NCBI GenBank assembly: GCA_966112985.1 | Contig: CBHWET010000015.1 | Location: forward strand, 1 to 29,398 | Direction: 5' to 3' | DNA: 29,398 bases | Source of the DNA: CBHWET01 sp966112985 | GTDB taxonomy: Bacteria; Verrucomicrobiota; Verrucomicrobiia; Limisphaerales; JACDHS01 | Part shown: positions 8,228 through 16,445 of the stretch, in pieces | Layout: each line of letters begins with the position of its first letter | Numbering within the stretch: the first letter of the stretch is position 1 | The notes under the pieces: generated by a model | The model's database searches: none | What the model saw: only the letters and a program-made list of their open reading frames with translations | What the model was told of the DNA's origin: nothing | Position numbers and translations under genes: made by a program

Positions 8228-9880
8228 TCATTTTCCCGGAATCAACACCACTTGCATCCGCGGGAACCAATAAGCCTGGCCAAGGACGAAAATGCCAACC
8301 AGCATCGCCAGCGCAAGACTATGGAAGAACACGTAGCGCAGGATTTCGCCTTCGTGGCCATACCAACTGGTGGCGATACTGGCTACAACAATACTTTGCG
8401 CATCGACCATTTTTCCCATGACACCACCGGAACTGTTTGCTGCCGCCATCAACACAGGATTCAAATGCAATTGTTCCGACGTAACTCTTTGCAACCCACC
8501 AAAGAGAACATTCGAGGCCGTATCAGAGCCGGTGAGAGCAACTCCCAGCCAGCCAAGCATCGTTCCGAAAAATGGATACAACCCGCCCGTCTTCGCCATG
8601 GCGAGTCCAAGTGTGGCATCCGTTCCCGAGTACTTCGTCACATATCCCAGCGCCAGCATCGCAGCGATCGTAATGAGCGAATAGCGAACGTGGTAGATCG
8701 TGCGGAAATATATCTTCACGAGTTCGCCGAATGAATACTTCATCAACAGGCCGGATATGATTGCCGCTATGAGAATCCCGGTACCGGTCGCAGAGAGCCA
8801 ATTCAATGTGAATACTGCTTTTTCGGCCGGAGCATTCGTTGGAGCGACGGGTGGCGCACGAAGGACGACTTGATGAAGTCCGGGTACAGGCCAGTCGAAC
8901 TTCGCCCATCCCCGATTGAAACAATCTTTTATACGCGGAACGCCCCAAAGAAAAACAAGGAGAGAGAGCAAAATCCACGGAGTCCACGCGCGGATCACCT
9001 CAGAGCGCGGCGGAGACGTCACTGTTTGGGCTTTATCCGGAACTCCTTCGAGTTTCCAAATCTCTTTCGGCCTCCATACTTTCAGCAGCAATACGACCGC
9101 AATGATGGAACTTAGTGACGCGACGATATCGACCAGCATTGGACCGTGAAAGTTTGAGACCAAATATTGCGGCACAGCGAACGCGATTCCCGCCGTCAAT
9201 GCTGCTGGCCAAACTCCGAGCATTCCCCGGAATCCAGCCATCGCCCACACCACCCAGAAAGGAACGATCAGTGAGAAAAAAGGGAGTTGTCGCCCCACCA
9301 TTGCCGAGAGCGCCTTTGCATCAATTCCCGTGACTCCGGCCAGGGCGAAGATCGGTGTGCCCAGAGCGCCAAATGCCACGGGCGCCGTATTGGCGATAAG
9401 CGATAAACCCGAAGCATGGAGCGGCTTAAAGCCAAGTTGAATTAACAAAGCAGCCGTTACCGCAACGGGAGTTCCGAAACCGGCCGCCCCTTCAAAGAAC
9501 GCACCGAAAGAAAAGGCGATCAGAATGACTTGAATTCGGGGGTCCGGTGCAATGCTTGCAAGACTGCCACGCAACGTATCAAACAGCCCCCGATGCACCG
9601 TAAGTGTGTAAAGGAATATCAGGTTGAGAATGATCCAACCGATTGGAAACAAACCGAACGCCGCACCATACACCGTAGTTGCGGCGGCGACTTTCACCGG
9701 AATTTTAAACGCGGCAATCGCAACGACCAACGCCACAATCAATCCAAAGGCGGCCGCGAAGTGAATACGCATCTTCACCACGGCGATGGAACCAAGCAGA
9801 ACGACAATCGGTAAAGCAGCAACCAGCGTCGAGAGCAATGGGCTCTGCAACGGATCGTAGTTTTGCAGCCAGGTTTGCAT
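8228..9880 (-). CDS. lldP: L-lactate permease (LctP family)
   Basis: A 550-aa integral membrane transporter, very close in length to E. coli LldP (551 aa), which imports lactate/glycolate with protons. Many transmembrane segments are visible along the whole sequence (e.g. LSTLVAALPIVVLLGSIAVV near the N-terminus and ALAMLVGIFVLGQAYWF near the end). Family blocks include FGAFFEGAAGFGTPVAVTAA, NTAPVAFGALGTP and ALTGSDTASNVLFGGLQ, followed by NSSGGVMGKMVDAQSIVVA. The start at ATG 9880 sits inside a short inverted repeat. It lies between cutA (66 nt upstream) and the sulfatase (66 nt downstream), all on the minus strand; they could be one transcript, although no lactate dehydrogenase gene is adjacent. 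Confidence 0.94.
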   Translation of the reverse strand: MQTWLQNYDPLQSPLLSTLVAALPIVVLLGSIAVVKMRIHFAAAFGLIVALVVAIAAFKIPVKVAAATTVYGAAFGLFPIGWIILNLIFLYTLTVHRGLFDTLRGSLASIAPDPRIQVILIAFSFGAFFEGAAGFGTPVAVTAALLIQLGFKPLHASGLSLIANTAPVAFGALGTPIFALAGVTGIDAKALSAMVGRQLPFFSLIVPFWVVWAMAGFRGMLGVWPAALTAGIAFAVPQYLVSNFHGPMLVDIVASLSSIIAVVLLLKVWRPKEIWKLEGVPDKAQTVTSPPRSEVIRAWTPWILLSLLVFLWGVPRIKDCFNRGWAKFDWPVPGLHQVVLRAPPVAPTNAPAEKAVFTLNWLSATGTGILIAAIISGLLMKYSFGELVKIYFRTIYHVRYSLITIAAMLALGYVTKYSGTDATLGLAMAKTGGLYPFFGTMLGWLGVALTGSDTASNVLFGGLQRVTSEQLHLNPVLMAAANSSGGVMGKMVDAQSIVVASIATSWYGHEGEILRYVFFHSLALAMLVGIFVLGQAYWFPRMQVVLIPGK

Positions 9881-9891
9881 TTGGGATGCAA
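9875..9891. promoter_or_regulatory. Inverted repeat spanning the lactate permease start codon
   Basis: TTGCAT-TTGGG-ATGCAA: perfect 6-bp arms around a 5-nt loop, covering the start codon (9878-9880, minus strand) and the bases just before it. It could fold in the mRNA over the initiation site or be an operator half-site pair. With 6-bp arms chance occurrence is quite possible. Confidence 0.2.
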
Positions 9892-9946
9892 GGAGTTAGC
9901 CAGAGCCGAAAAGCAAAGCCAATGAAAACTCCGCCAATGGCATTAC

Positions 9947-10285
9947 TCAGCTCACGATTGAATCAGTCAGCCAGCTCAAATACTTCTTATTCCCCTCAGT
10001 CAACGTAAGCGCAACAAATTCCGGGGTCTCATAGGGATGGTTCGCGACGATCAGTTTCTCGAGGGCCGCGAGACGTTTCGCCGTTGTCTTTAGAATGATC
10101 AGCAGTTCCATCCCCTGCTCTATTTTCCCCTGCCACCAATAATGCGATTCGACCTTCGGAATGATGTTCGCACAGGCGATCAAACGCGCTTCCAAGGCCA
10201 ATTTGGCGAGTCGACGCGCAGTCTTCAGGTCGGGAACAGTAACAAAAACGATCCGGACGCCAGTCGGTTTCACTTTGTAAGACAA
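9947..10285 (-). CDS. cutA: CutA divalent-cation tolerance protein
   Basis: A 112-aa small cytosolic protein of the CutA1 family, a trimer with a ferredoxin-like fold linked historically to copper tolerance. Diagnostic segments are RIVFVTVPDLKTARRLAKLA, ARLIACANIIPKVESHYWW, KIEQGMELLIILKTT and the family hallmark NHPYETPEFVAL, ending in YLSWL. Length equals that of E. coli CutA. The start is uncertain: no in-frame ATG exists, so either TTG 10285 (an AGGA lies about 16 nt upstream) or GTG 10273 is used. It is the first gene of the minus-strand run cutA - lactate permease - sulfatase and is divergent from the gene at 10405. Confidence 0.93.
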   Translation of the reverse strand: MSYKVKPTGVRIVFVTVPDLKTARRLAKLALEARLIACANIIPKVESHYWWQGKIEQGMELLIILKTTAKRLAALEKLIVANHPYETPEFVALTLTEGNKKYLSWLTDSIVS

Positions 10286-10404
10286 TCTGGCTAAAGCATT
10301 TTCCTCAAGGGGAATCTCTCATCGGCTTTTACTTCAAATTCTGAATAACTATTTCTTGAATTCGAGGCGGCTATGCCGAAGATGATGCGCGTCCCTGTCC
10401 CAGT

Positions 10405-12924
10405 ATGAACATCTCGCTGCGCCGTTGTGCCCCGATTAAAAAATGGATTGCCGTTTTAGCGCTACCGCTTATCGCTTCCTCCGCTTTTTCCGCTGGTCTT
10501 GATTACGAAGTCGATCCAACCCGCCTCGGCACAGGTGAGTGGGTCTACGTGATCAAGGATTGTGTAAACCACATGGGCGGCAGTGCGGATTGGGTAACTA
10601 ATGCGCCAACCATGTTCCAATTTTTCAAGAAACATGGCGTTGATTACGTTGTGGTCAAGGCGGGCACAGGCTCAAGAGACTTTCCATCGGCCGAAAATCC
10701 ACAATTTACGCCGGAGCTGGTCAAACAGGCGCACGCCGTCGGCATTCGCATTTTTGGTTATTCACGTTCTGACGGCAAAGATGTTCCGGGTGAAATCGCC
10801 CTCGCGTGCAAAGTCAATGCAATGGGTGCCGATGGGTTCGTTATTGATGCTGAAGCAGAATGGGAAGCATCACGACTCGGCGACAAAGGCCCCAAGCTCG
10901 CCGTCGAATTGTGTGAGGGAATCAGGAAAGCCTATCCGACCCGTTTCCTCGGTCATGCGCCGATGCCAATTATCAGCAAGCACAGCTCCTTTCCGTATAA
11001 AGAATTCGGTCGTTACTGTGATACTGTGATGCCACAGGCCTATTGGAAAAGCATCGGGGTGTCGCCCAAACGCATGGTCGCATGGATGGAAGCTGAATGG
11101 CATGACTGGTATAAAACACTGCAAGGTAATTGGACGAATGCCATTAAACCTTTGGCTCCAATCGCGCAGGCGTGGAGTCCGACTTCAGATCGCGTCCTTC
11201 ACGGCGCTGAGATCGTTCAGTTTGCGAATGAGTTAAAGGCGGTCAAGAACCCTGCGTCACCCACGGGCTACAAAAGCATCAGCTATTGGCGTTGCGATTT
11301 ACACACGCACGGTATGTGGAAAGCCATTCGCCGCGTAGACATGCTCAAAGAGAGCCCGACGGATCTTGAGCAGGACGAAAAGGAAGATCTGGCGAAATTG
11401 GAACAGCAGACTCCGGCTGCTTCGGAAAGCGCAAGCGACCTGATCCTGGATAACAACGGACCATTCGCAAGTTTCGAAGGCAAATGGACGCCCGGGAAAA
11501 TGAAACCAAATCGGTTTGGCTCGAATTACGAATGCGCCAAGAGCGTCGCGGGGGGGCCAAATGCGACCGCCATTTATCGCCCGAAAATTACGAAGGCGGG
11601 CAAATATGATGTGTATGTGTGGTACCCATCGGATCTCCCGTTGTCCGGAGAAGTTCCTCACACGCTGTTCCACGCAGGCACCAGCGAAAGGATCATGGTC
11701 GACCAAAGAGAAAACGGCGGTCAATGGCTGTTAATTGCGACAGAGAAGTACTTCGAAGCTGGAACCGAAGGTTACCTCGCGATCTCGAACGATCTTGGCA
11801 CTAACGAAGCGATCATCGTCGCCGATGCCGTGAGATTCCGGCAGAGCGTCGTCCAGGATGATGCGGTGGTTGATTCGGCGGCAACTGTTCCGCCAGTCCA
11901 ACAATCCACAACACAAACAGCACCAGAGCCTAAACCCACCGTTGCCGCTGCAGAGATCATTGTCAGCGTCAACGACCCGAATGTGACGCTGGAAGGCAAC
12001 TGGCGTGAGGGAAAGATGAGTTCCGGCTTTTTTACAGAAAATTATCGATGGGCAAGCACCGTTGCCGGCGCACCAACGGCCGTTGCGAGATTTGTTCCCG
12101 ACATACGTGTCGAAGGCACGTACGACATTTATGTATGGCATACAGTCAGCACCAATCGTTCCCGTGCGGCACGTTGGGAAATTGAATGCGACGATGGCAA
12201 AGAAACGGTGCGCGTCAATCAGCGTCGCAATGGCGGACATTGGTTCCTCATCGCGAAAGACAAACATTTTTCCGCGGGTCGATCGGGATTCGTCAAACTT
12301 TCTAACGACACCGGCGAACGCGGTGCGGGGGACAACATTATTATTTGCGATGCCGTTCGCTTTGTCCTGAAGCAGGAAGGTAAGATGGAACACGGTGCGC
12401 GGGTGGCAGCAAATACCGAGCAGCCTAAAGCGACTGGTCCGGATACTGTCGAGACGTTTGTTCCGAGTGAACGCGATATTCTGGTCGACAACAGCAGCCC
12501 TGACGTGAAGTTTGAAGGCAAATGGATCACCGCAACGACGCCAGGGTCATTCGGCGGCGAGTGCGTCGCCGCCGCGACAACTGCGGGCAATTCGACCGCC
12601 AGTGCTGTCTATCGTCCAGCGATCAGCATTCCCGGCGACTACGACGTTTATATCTGGTATTCACAAGGCGCGAATCGCTCGACCAATGCCCAATGGTTGG
12701 TGTCGTGGAATGGTGGCACCGCAATGGTGAATGTCGACCAGACGAAGAACGGCGGCCAGTGGCTTCTCATTGCCAGCGGCAAACGGTTCGCCGCAGGCAA
12801 CAATGGATCGGTCGCCCTGTACAACGACACGGACGATTCAGATCGCCACCGGAAAGTCATTGCTGACGCCGTTCGTTTCCGTCTTCGCGGCACAGGCCAT
12901 GAATTGATTTCTACCGCTCGCTAA
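10405..12924 (+). CDS. Secreted glycosidase-like protein with three golvesin-type domains
   Basis: An 839-aa exported protein. The signal peptide is about residues 1-29 (IAVLALPLIASSAFSA|G). Residues about 33-320 look like a TIM-barrel glycoside hydrolase of uncertain family: repeated strands such as VDYVVVKAGTGS and VGIRIFGYSRSDG, and an acidic strand end DGFVIDAEAEWE (Asp148, Glu150, Glu152) that could hold the catalytic acids. Three copies of a roughly 135-residue golvesin/Xly-type domain follow at about 346-480, 517-656 and 691-828. Each has a Y-D-V/I-Y-V/I-W strand, an R/K-x-N-G-G-Q/H-W-x-L-I-A block, an F-x-A-G turn and a final D-A-V-R-F strand; linkers are Pro/Thr/Glu-rich. The copies are diverged, so this is old duplication. 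The 3' end overlaps the convergent gluQ gene by 14 nt. Substrate unknown. Confidence 0.87.
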   Translation: MNISLRRCAPIKKWIAVLALPLIASSAFSAGLDYEVDPTRLGTGEWVYVIKDCVNHMGGSADWVTNAPTMFQFFKKHGVDYVVVKAGTGSRDFPSAENPQFTPELVKQAHAVGIRIFGYSRSDGKDVPGEIALACKVNAMGADGFVIDAEAEWEASRLGDKGPKLAVELCEGIRKAYPTRFLGHAPMPIISKHSSFPYKEFGRYCDTVMPQAYWKSIGVSPKRMVAWMEAEWHDWYKTLQGNWTNAIKPLAPIAQAWSPTSDRVLHGAEIVQFANELKAVKNPASPTGYKSISYWRCDLHTHGMWKAIRRVDMLKESPTDLEQDEKEDLAKLEQQTPAASESASDLILDNNGPFASFEGKWTPGKMKPNRFGSNYECAKSVAGGPNATAIYRPKITKAGKYDVYVWYPSDLPLSGEVPHTLFHAGTSERIMVDQRENGGQWLLIATEKYFEAGTEGYLAISNDLGTNEAIIVADAVRFRQSVVQDDAVVDSAATVPPVQQSTTQTAPEPKPTVAAAEIIVSVNDPNVTLEGNWREGKMSSGFFTENYRWASTVAGAPTAVARFVPDIRVEGTYDIYVWHTVSTNRSRAARWEIECDDGKETVRVNQRRNGGHWFLIAKDKHFSAGRSGFVKLSNDTGERGAGDNIIICDAVRFVLKQEGKMEHGARVAANTEQPKATGPDTVETFVPSERDILVDNSSPDVKFEGKWITATTPGSFGGECVAAATTAGNSTASAVYRPAISIPGDYDVYIWYSQGANRSTNAQWLVSWNGGTAMVNVDQTKNGGQWLLIASGKRFAAGNNGSVALYNDTDDSDRHRKVIADAVRFRLRGTGHELISTAR

Positions 12925-13765
12925 ACGGCGGTGAAGCGCGGATCGATTCGGGTGATCTTCCCTGGATCCGCAATGCACGCAGGCTTAACGAGTCATGGCG
13001 CTTCGCCAACCGCTTCCCACTCTCATCGTGTAATAGCGGGCAATGGAAGAACCTGGGAACAGACAATCCCAATGCTCGGTACAAAAGAATCTGCCGGGCC
13101 GTTGACACCAACAGGTCTGCTCCGCGCACAACTTCTGTGATCCGCATCATTGCGTCGTCAGTCACAACGGCGAGTTGGTAAGCAGGAACATCATCTGGAC
13201 GCCACACCACGAAATCGCCGAAGTCCCGTTGCGCAATGAATGACTGACTGCCACACGAGCCATCAACAAATGAAATCGCTTCCCCATCAGGAACACGGAA
13301 ACGCCAGCTGACTTTTGTTCCGGGCGGTAAATCCTCAATGCGCTTTCCACGACACGTTCCGGGATAGATCGGTTCATCGTCCGACGCATGCGGCGCACTG
13401 GATGCACGCGCAACGTCCTGCCGGGAACAGGTGCAGGGATAAATAAGGCCCGCATCACGCAGCTGTCCCAGCCTGTGTCGATACAATTGCATTCGCTGGC
13501 TTTGTGCATATGGACCGTACCGACCGCCGCAATCCGGCCCTTCCTGCCAACGGAACCCGAACCAATGCAGGTCTTCAATCATCGCCGCGACAAATTCAGG
13601 TTTGCACCGCACAAAATCGAGATCCTCATTGCGCAGGACGAGAATCCCTCCCCTCTCGACTGCCCGTTGTTGTGCTACCCAGAATGTGCGCGCGTGCCCG
13701 AGATGCAGGAAACCGGTCGGTGAAGGTGCTATACGACCGCGATATGCGTGCCGATCCTCGGTCAT
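12911..13765 (-). CDS. gluQ: Glutamyl-Q tRNA(Asp) synthetase
   Basis: A 284-aa truncated glutamyl-tRNA-synthetase paralog that, in characterised members, attaches glutamate to queuosine in the anticodon of tRNA(Asp). Visible features: RIAPSPTGFLHLGHART with the HIGH-type signature HLGH (21-24), the zinc site CTC...YPGTC (Cys111, Cys113, Tyr134, Cys138), GDFVVWRPDDVPAYQLAVV, and a KMSKS-like GKRLAKRHD. It lacks the C-terminal anticodon-binding domain, as expected for this family. The frame is open to 13810, but ATG 13765 is preferred: it lies 2 nt after the methyltransferase stop (TGAGCATG), indicating translational coupling. The gene tail overlaps the convergent gene at 10405-12924 by 14 nt. 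Confidence 0.94.
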   Translation of the reverse strand: MTEDRHAYRGRIAPSPTGFLHLGHARTFWVAQQRAVERGGILVLRNEDLDFVRCKPEFVAAMIEDLHWFGFRWQEGPDCGGRYGPYAQSQRMQLYRHRLGQLRDAGLIYPCTCSRQDVARASSAPHASDDEPIYPGTCRGKRIEDLPPGTKVSWRFRVPDGEAISFVDGSCGSQSFIAQRDFGDFVVWRPDDVPAYQLAVVTDDAMMRITEVVRGADLLVSTARQILLYRALGLSVPRFFHCPLLHDESGKRLAKRHDSLSLRALRIQGRSPESIRASPPFSER

Positions 13766-13767
13766 GC

Positions 13768-14550
13768 TCAGCGGGCTTTCTGCGCAATGAGCGTCATCCG
13801 TTGCCACCACCAGATAATTTTGCCGTCTTCTTCAGCAACACCGAATAGTTTGCGGGCGGAAGCAGGGGCAGTGCGAATCAGCTCAAGAACCTTCTCCCGG
13901 TTTTCCGGTGTGGTCGCCGCTGTTTCGAAATACCAGTTGAGGTCCGGCTGTTTAAAGGGAACAAGCTTCACGTTCCGAACCGTTAAGCCGTTCTCTTCGC
14001 ACATCCGTTTCCAATTGTTGGGAGTAATGAATCGGTTATGGCTCGGATCGCGATATTTTTCGACCGCATGCGCCCATGCTTCTGCCTCCGCCTGATCGTC
14101 TTCGACTGTGCCGTCAATGATAAGCAGATGACCGCCGCGTTTCAGAACGCGCGCGGCCTCCCGCATGAATTTTTCGGGCGCACTAAAATGGTGAGCGGCG
14201 ACACGGCAGGTAACGAGGTCGAAAGATTCATCCGGATTTGGAAATTCCTCGGCAGCGTGTTGCTGCGTTGTGACAGATAAACCACGTTCCGCAGCCATTG
14301 CCGCAGCACGATCGAGCATCGGTTTGGCAATATCCGAAAGCGTGACGTCGTGACCCAGACTCGCGAGAAACACTCCCGTGTGCCCCGCTCCCGTCGCGAT
14401 ATCCAAAACTTTCGCCCGTTGTGGCAACGTGATGCTCTCTACCGCGTCACGAACATCATTCACGTTTTGAAGAATGTGCCCCTGGCCGTAACGATGACTC
14501 TGTTTGCCAAATTGTTCCTGCGCGGCACGCTGGACGTCGTCAAGTTTCAT
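13768..14550 (-). CDS. Class I SAM-dependent methyltransferase
   Basis: A 260-aa cytosolic methyltransferase of the UbiE/Methyltransf_11 type. Motif I is VLDIATGAGHTG (48-59), followed by an acidic motif II region (VTLSDIAKPMLD), the SFDLVTCRVAAHHF segment and VLKRGGHLLIIDG. The C-terminal third (PNNWKRMCEENGLTV...) is consistent with small-molecule methyltransferases; the substrate cannot be told. It sits 19 nt after the glycosidase-like gene and 2 nt before gluQ, so the three form a minus-strand operon. The neighbours do not suggest a common pathway; a tRNA-modification role next to gluQ is possible but unsupported. Confidence 0.88.
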   Translation of the reverse strand: MKLDDVQRAAQEQFGKQSHRYGQGHILQNVNDVRDAVESITLPQRAKVLDIATGAGHTGVFLASLGHDVTLSDIAKPMLDRAAAMAAERGLSVTTQQHAAEEFPNPDESFDLVTCRVAAHHFSAPEKFMREAARVLKRGGHLLIIDGTVEDDQAEAEAWAHAVEKYRDPSHNRFITPNNWKRMCEENGLTVRNVKLVPFKQPDLNWYFETAATTPENREKVLELIRTAPASARKLFGVAEEDGKIIWWWQRMTLIAQKAR

Positions 14551-14569
14551 GCGTTCACGATAAGACCAT

Positions 14570-15766
14570 TTATTCCAGTTTCAACAAAGCTCCGGCACCC
14601 GGCGCCACCCAGACCTGTTCACCTTCAAACGGCGTTGGCTGCCCGTTATACGGCGAAATAAGTTTCACCGCTTTTGGCGCCTTTCGGAATTCCGGCCATC
14701 CGACCGCCGACTTCGTAGGATTTTTATTTACCACCATGACGTAGCGGCTTCCGTCTTTGTGAGTAAAATCGCCGACAGCGAAATCGGCGCTCATCTTCGC
14801 AACAAGCGTACTTGTGCCGGGCGCATGACATCCATTTGGCACCGTCCCGAAGTGATAGACATCATCGGAGGTCAAATCGAGAAGCGTCGGCGCAAGCTTC
14901 TGAATCTGAAGATTTACATTTTGCAGCCATCCCCACGTGGGCGTCGGATTTCCGAATTGATCGATCGGTGCCCCGCGGTAATTTCCGACCTGCGGCGCGA
15001 AATAGGTAAAGTAAGCAATCCCACGCGCTCCACACGCCAGGCTGCTATAAACCTGAAATTTCAAATCCGCTGCGTTCGGCTCGCGATAATTAAAGTGCGC
15101 AACGGACAACACAATATTCCAAAAAGGCACATTGTGTTTTTTGGAAGCAGCACGCATCTGCTCAAGATTTCGCCAATAGCCTTCACGCAACGAACCATCA
15201 TCCAGCAGCGCATAATGATCATAGCTGAGTTGTGTGGGGTGACAGTTGGTGACGAACTTCTCGATATACTCCTCGTAACTGGAGGTACCGAGCTGCCAGT
15301 TCTCCGCGTAATTCGGGAATAAATTGATGTAAGCCCATTTGTCGGGCGCATGTTCGCGAACTAATGAAGCAACCGTCGCAAGTCCCGGAAACAAATTGGC
15401 CGGCGGCTCATCGCGTAAATAGAAACCGTAAACGGCGCGGTTCGATGCCACTTCTTTGATCGCCGCGACAACGTTTGTCTTCGCGACATTCGGATCCACG
15501 TTTGTCCAATCGTAGTTTCCAATCCGCGGATCTTGAACGATCGCCTTCAAGCCCACTGCCTCCACTTTCTTCAGCGTTTCAGGCGTAGCAAAACCCGCCA
15601 CGGTAAATCCACACTCCTTGATTTTCTCAATGACGGCCTTGTCATTCGGCACGTGATTCCAGGGCATCACGGGGATAAATGTTTCCGATTCAGCGCTCGC
15701 ACTCCCTATCGAGCAGCAAAGAAGAGTTAAAATTCCGTAAACAACAGTCGAACTTCTACTTTTCAC
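14570..15766 (-). CDS. Exported TIM-barrel glycosidase-like protein
   Basis: I choose GTG 15766 (398 aa) because it yields a proper signal peptide (MKSRSSTVVYGILTLLCCSI then GSASA|E); an alternative TTG at 15802 would add 12 residues. The body resembles the GH5/GH42-like superfamily of TIM barrels: FIPVMPWNHVP at the first strand, YGFYLRDEPP with Glu120 as a plausible acid/base, LSYDHYALLDD, NVPFWNIVLSVAHF and ARGIAYFTYFAPQ, followed by a C-terminal beta-rich part (RYVMVVNKNP ... VWVAPGAGALLKLE) like the domains that cap such enzymes. I cannot assign a numbered family. It heads the operon with the methyltransferase and gluQ. The gene is divergent from the secreted pair at 16446, with the 41-bp repeat array between them. 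Confidence 0.8.
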   Translation of the reverse strand: MKSRSSTVVYGILTLLCCSIGSASAESETFIPVMPWNHVPNDKAVIEKIKECGFTVAGFATPETLKKVEAVGLKAIVQDPRIGNYDWTNVDPNVAKTNVVAAIKEVASNRAVYGFYLRDEPPANLFPGLATVASLVREHAPDKWAYINLFPNYAENWQLGTSSYEEYIEKFVTNCHPTQLSYDHYALLDDGSLREGYWRNLEQMRAASKKHNVPFWNIVLSVAHFNYREPNAADLKFQVYSSLACGARGIAYFTYFAPQVGNYRGAPIDQFGNPTPTWGWLQNVNLQIQKLAPTLLDLTSDDVYHFGTVPNGCHAPGTSTLVAKMSADFAVGDFTHKDGSRYVMVVNKNPTKSAVGWPEFRKAPKAVKLISPYNGQPTPFEGEQVWVAPGAGALLKLE

Positions 15767-16045
15767 GGGGCCGACTTTGAAACGATCCGTCCGAAAAAAC
15801 AATGCTCTGTAGAGCCAGAACAGCTCCGCCTCCCCGTTCTCCGGTTTCCAACCATTGGCTATAACGTTATCGGAAAGCGAACTGCGAATGGAGTGGCCGT
15901 GACCAAAGTGAGATTAATCGCCCGCCCTCCATCTTGCTCCAGCCCAGTCCGCCTGTAATGCCATAAATTGATCAAAAGAGGCAAAAATCGGTCGATTAAG
16001 TTGTAAGTAATTGAAATTACAGGCCTTGGAAGTCGAATCGAAAAT

Positions 16046-16291
16046 CTCCCAACGAAATTTTCGTTACGAAAAATCCGATATTTGCGCTCCCAACGGTTTT
16101 TACGTTACGAATTTTCCGATTTACACGCTCCCATCGATATTTACGTAACGTAAATTCCGATTTACACGCTCCCATCGTTTTTTACGTTACGTAATTTTCG
16201 ATTTACACGCTCCCAACGAATTTTACGTTTCATAAATCTCGATTTTTACGCTCCCGCCGCTTTTTACGTCACGAATTTTTCGATATTTACG
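16046..16291. repeat. Six-copy 41-bp tandem array of quasi-palindromes (array A)
   Basis: Six head-to-tail units, each exactly 41 bp, start at 16046, 16087, 16128, 16169, 16210 and 16251, nearly all opening with CTCCC. Each holds a quasi-palindrome centred on an ACGTnACG-like core. In unit 3 the arms ATCGATATTTACGT and ACGTAAATTCCGAT pair at 12 of 14 positions around one base, followed by the spacer TTACACGCTCCC. The inner arms differ between units yet can still pair: TTTTCGT/ACGAAAA in unit 1, TTTACGT/ACGTAAA in unit 3 and TTACGT/ACGTAA in unit 4. Units 2, 5 and 6 pair less well. The array is much more AT-rich than its surroundings, and a seventh copy dissolves after 16292. The function is unknown. 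Confidence 0.9.
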
Positions 16292-16292
16292 C

Positions 16293-16325
16293 TTCTACCC
16301 CGCTATCTGTTCCAGCGGAGTAGGA
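16293..16325. other. Hairpin directly after array A
   Basis: Arms at 16293-16304 and 16314-16325 (core CTACCCCGCT with AGCGGAGTAG, 9 of 10 pairs; 10 of 12 when extended) enclose a 9-nt loop. It lies 120 bp before the secreted-protein gene on the plus strand. There is no T-tract, so it is not a typical terminator; it may be a leader structure or the boundary of the array. Confidence 0.5.
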
Positions 16326-16445
16326 AAATCATCGAACGACCGAAGAAACATACCGCCCTTCAGCTATATCGATAACGCCTGTGCAGCGAAACTCACGCTT
16401 GTTAAAATAACTGCACGTGATACGGTCGCCGTCAGAAAGGTCTTT

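Larger units (their letters stand above)
15767..16445. other. Large divergent intergenic region with palindromic array
   Basis: About 680 bp between divergent genes and without a credible ORF. From left to right: an ordinary stretch; a perfect hairpin GTAATT-GA-AATTAC at 16007-16020; the AT-rich 41-bp tandem array at 16046-16291; a second hairpin at 16293-16325; and about 120 bp leading to the ribosome binding site AAAGG (16436-16440) of the downstream gene. It must contain promoters for both flanking operons, but no unmistakable -35/-10 pair stands out. Confidence 0.6.

Noticed and set aside
11731..12393. 220-codon minus-strand ORF
   Set aside because: Antisense to the golvesin-type domains of the 839-aa protein; its sequence is low-quality and Cys/Arg-rich, a shadow.
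16046..16291. CRISPR-like array
   Set aside because: Repeats are directly adjacent at 41 bp with no unique spacers, are imperfect throughout, and no cas genes are near. The same reasoning applies to 26532-26981.
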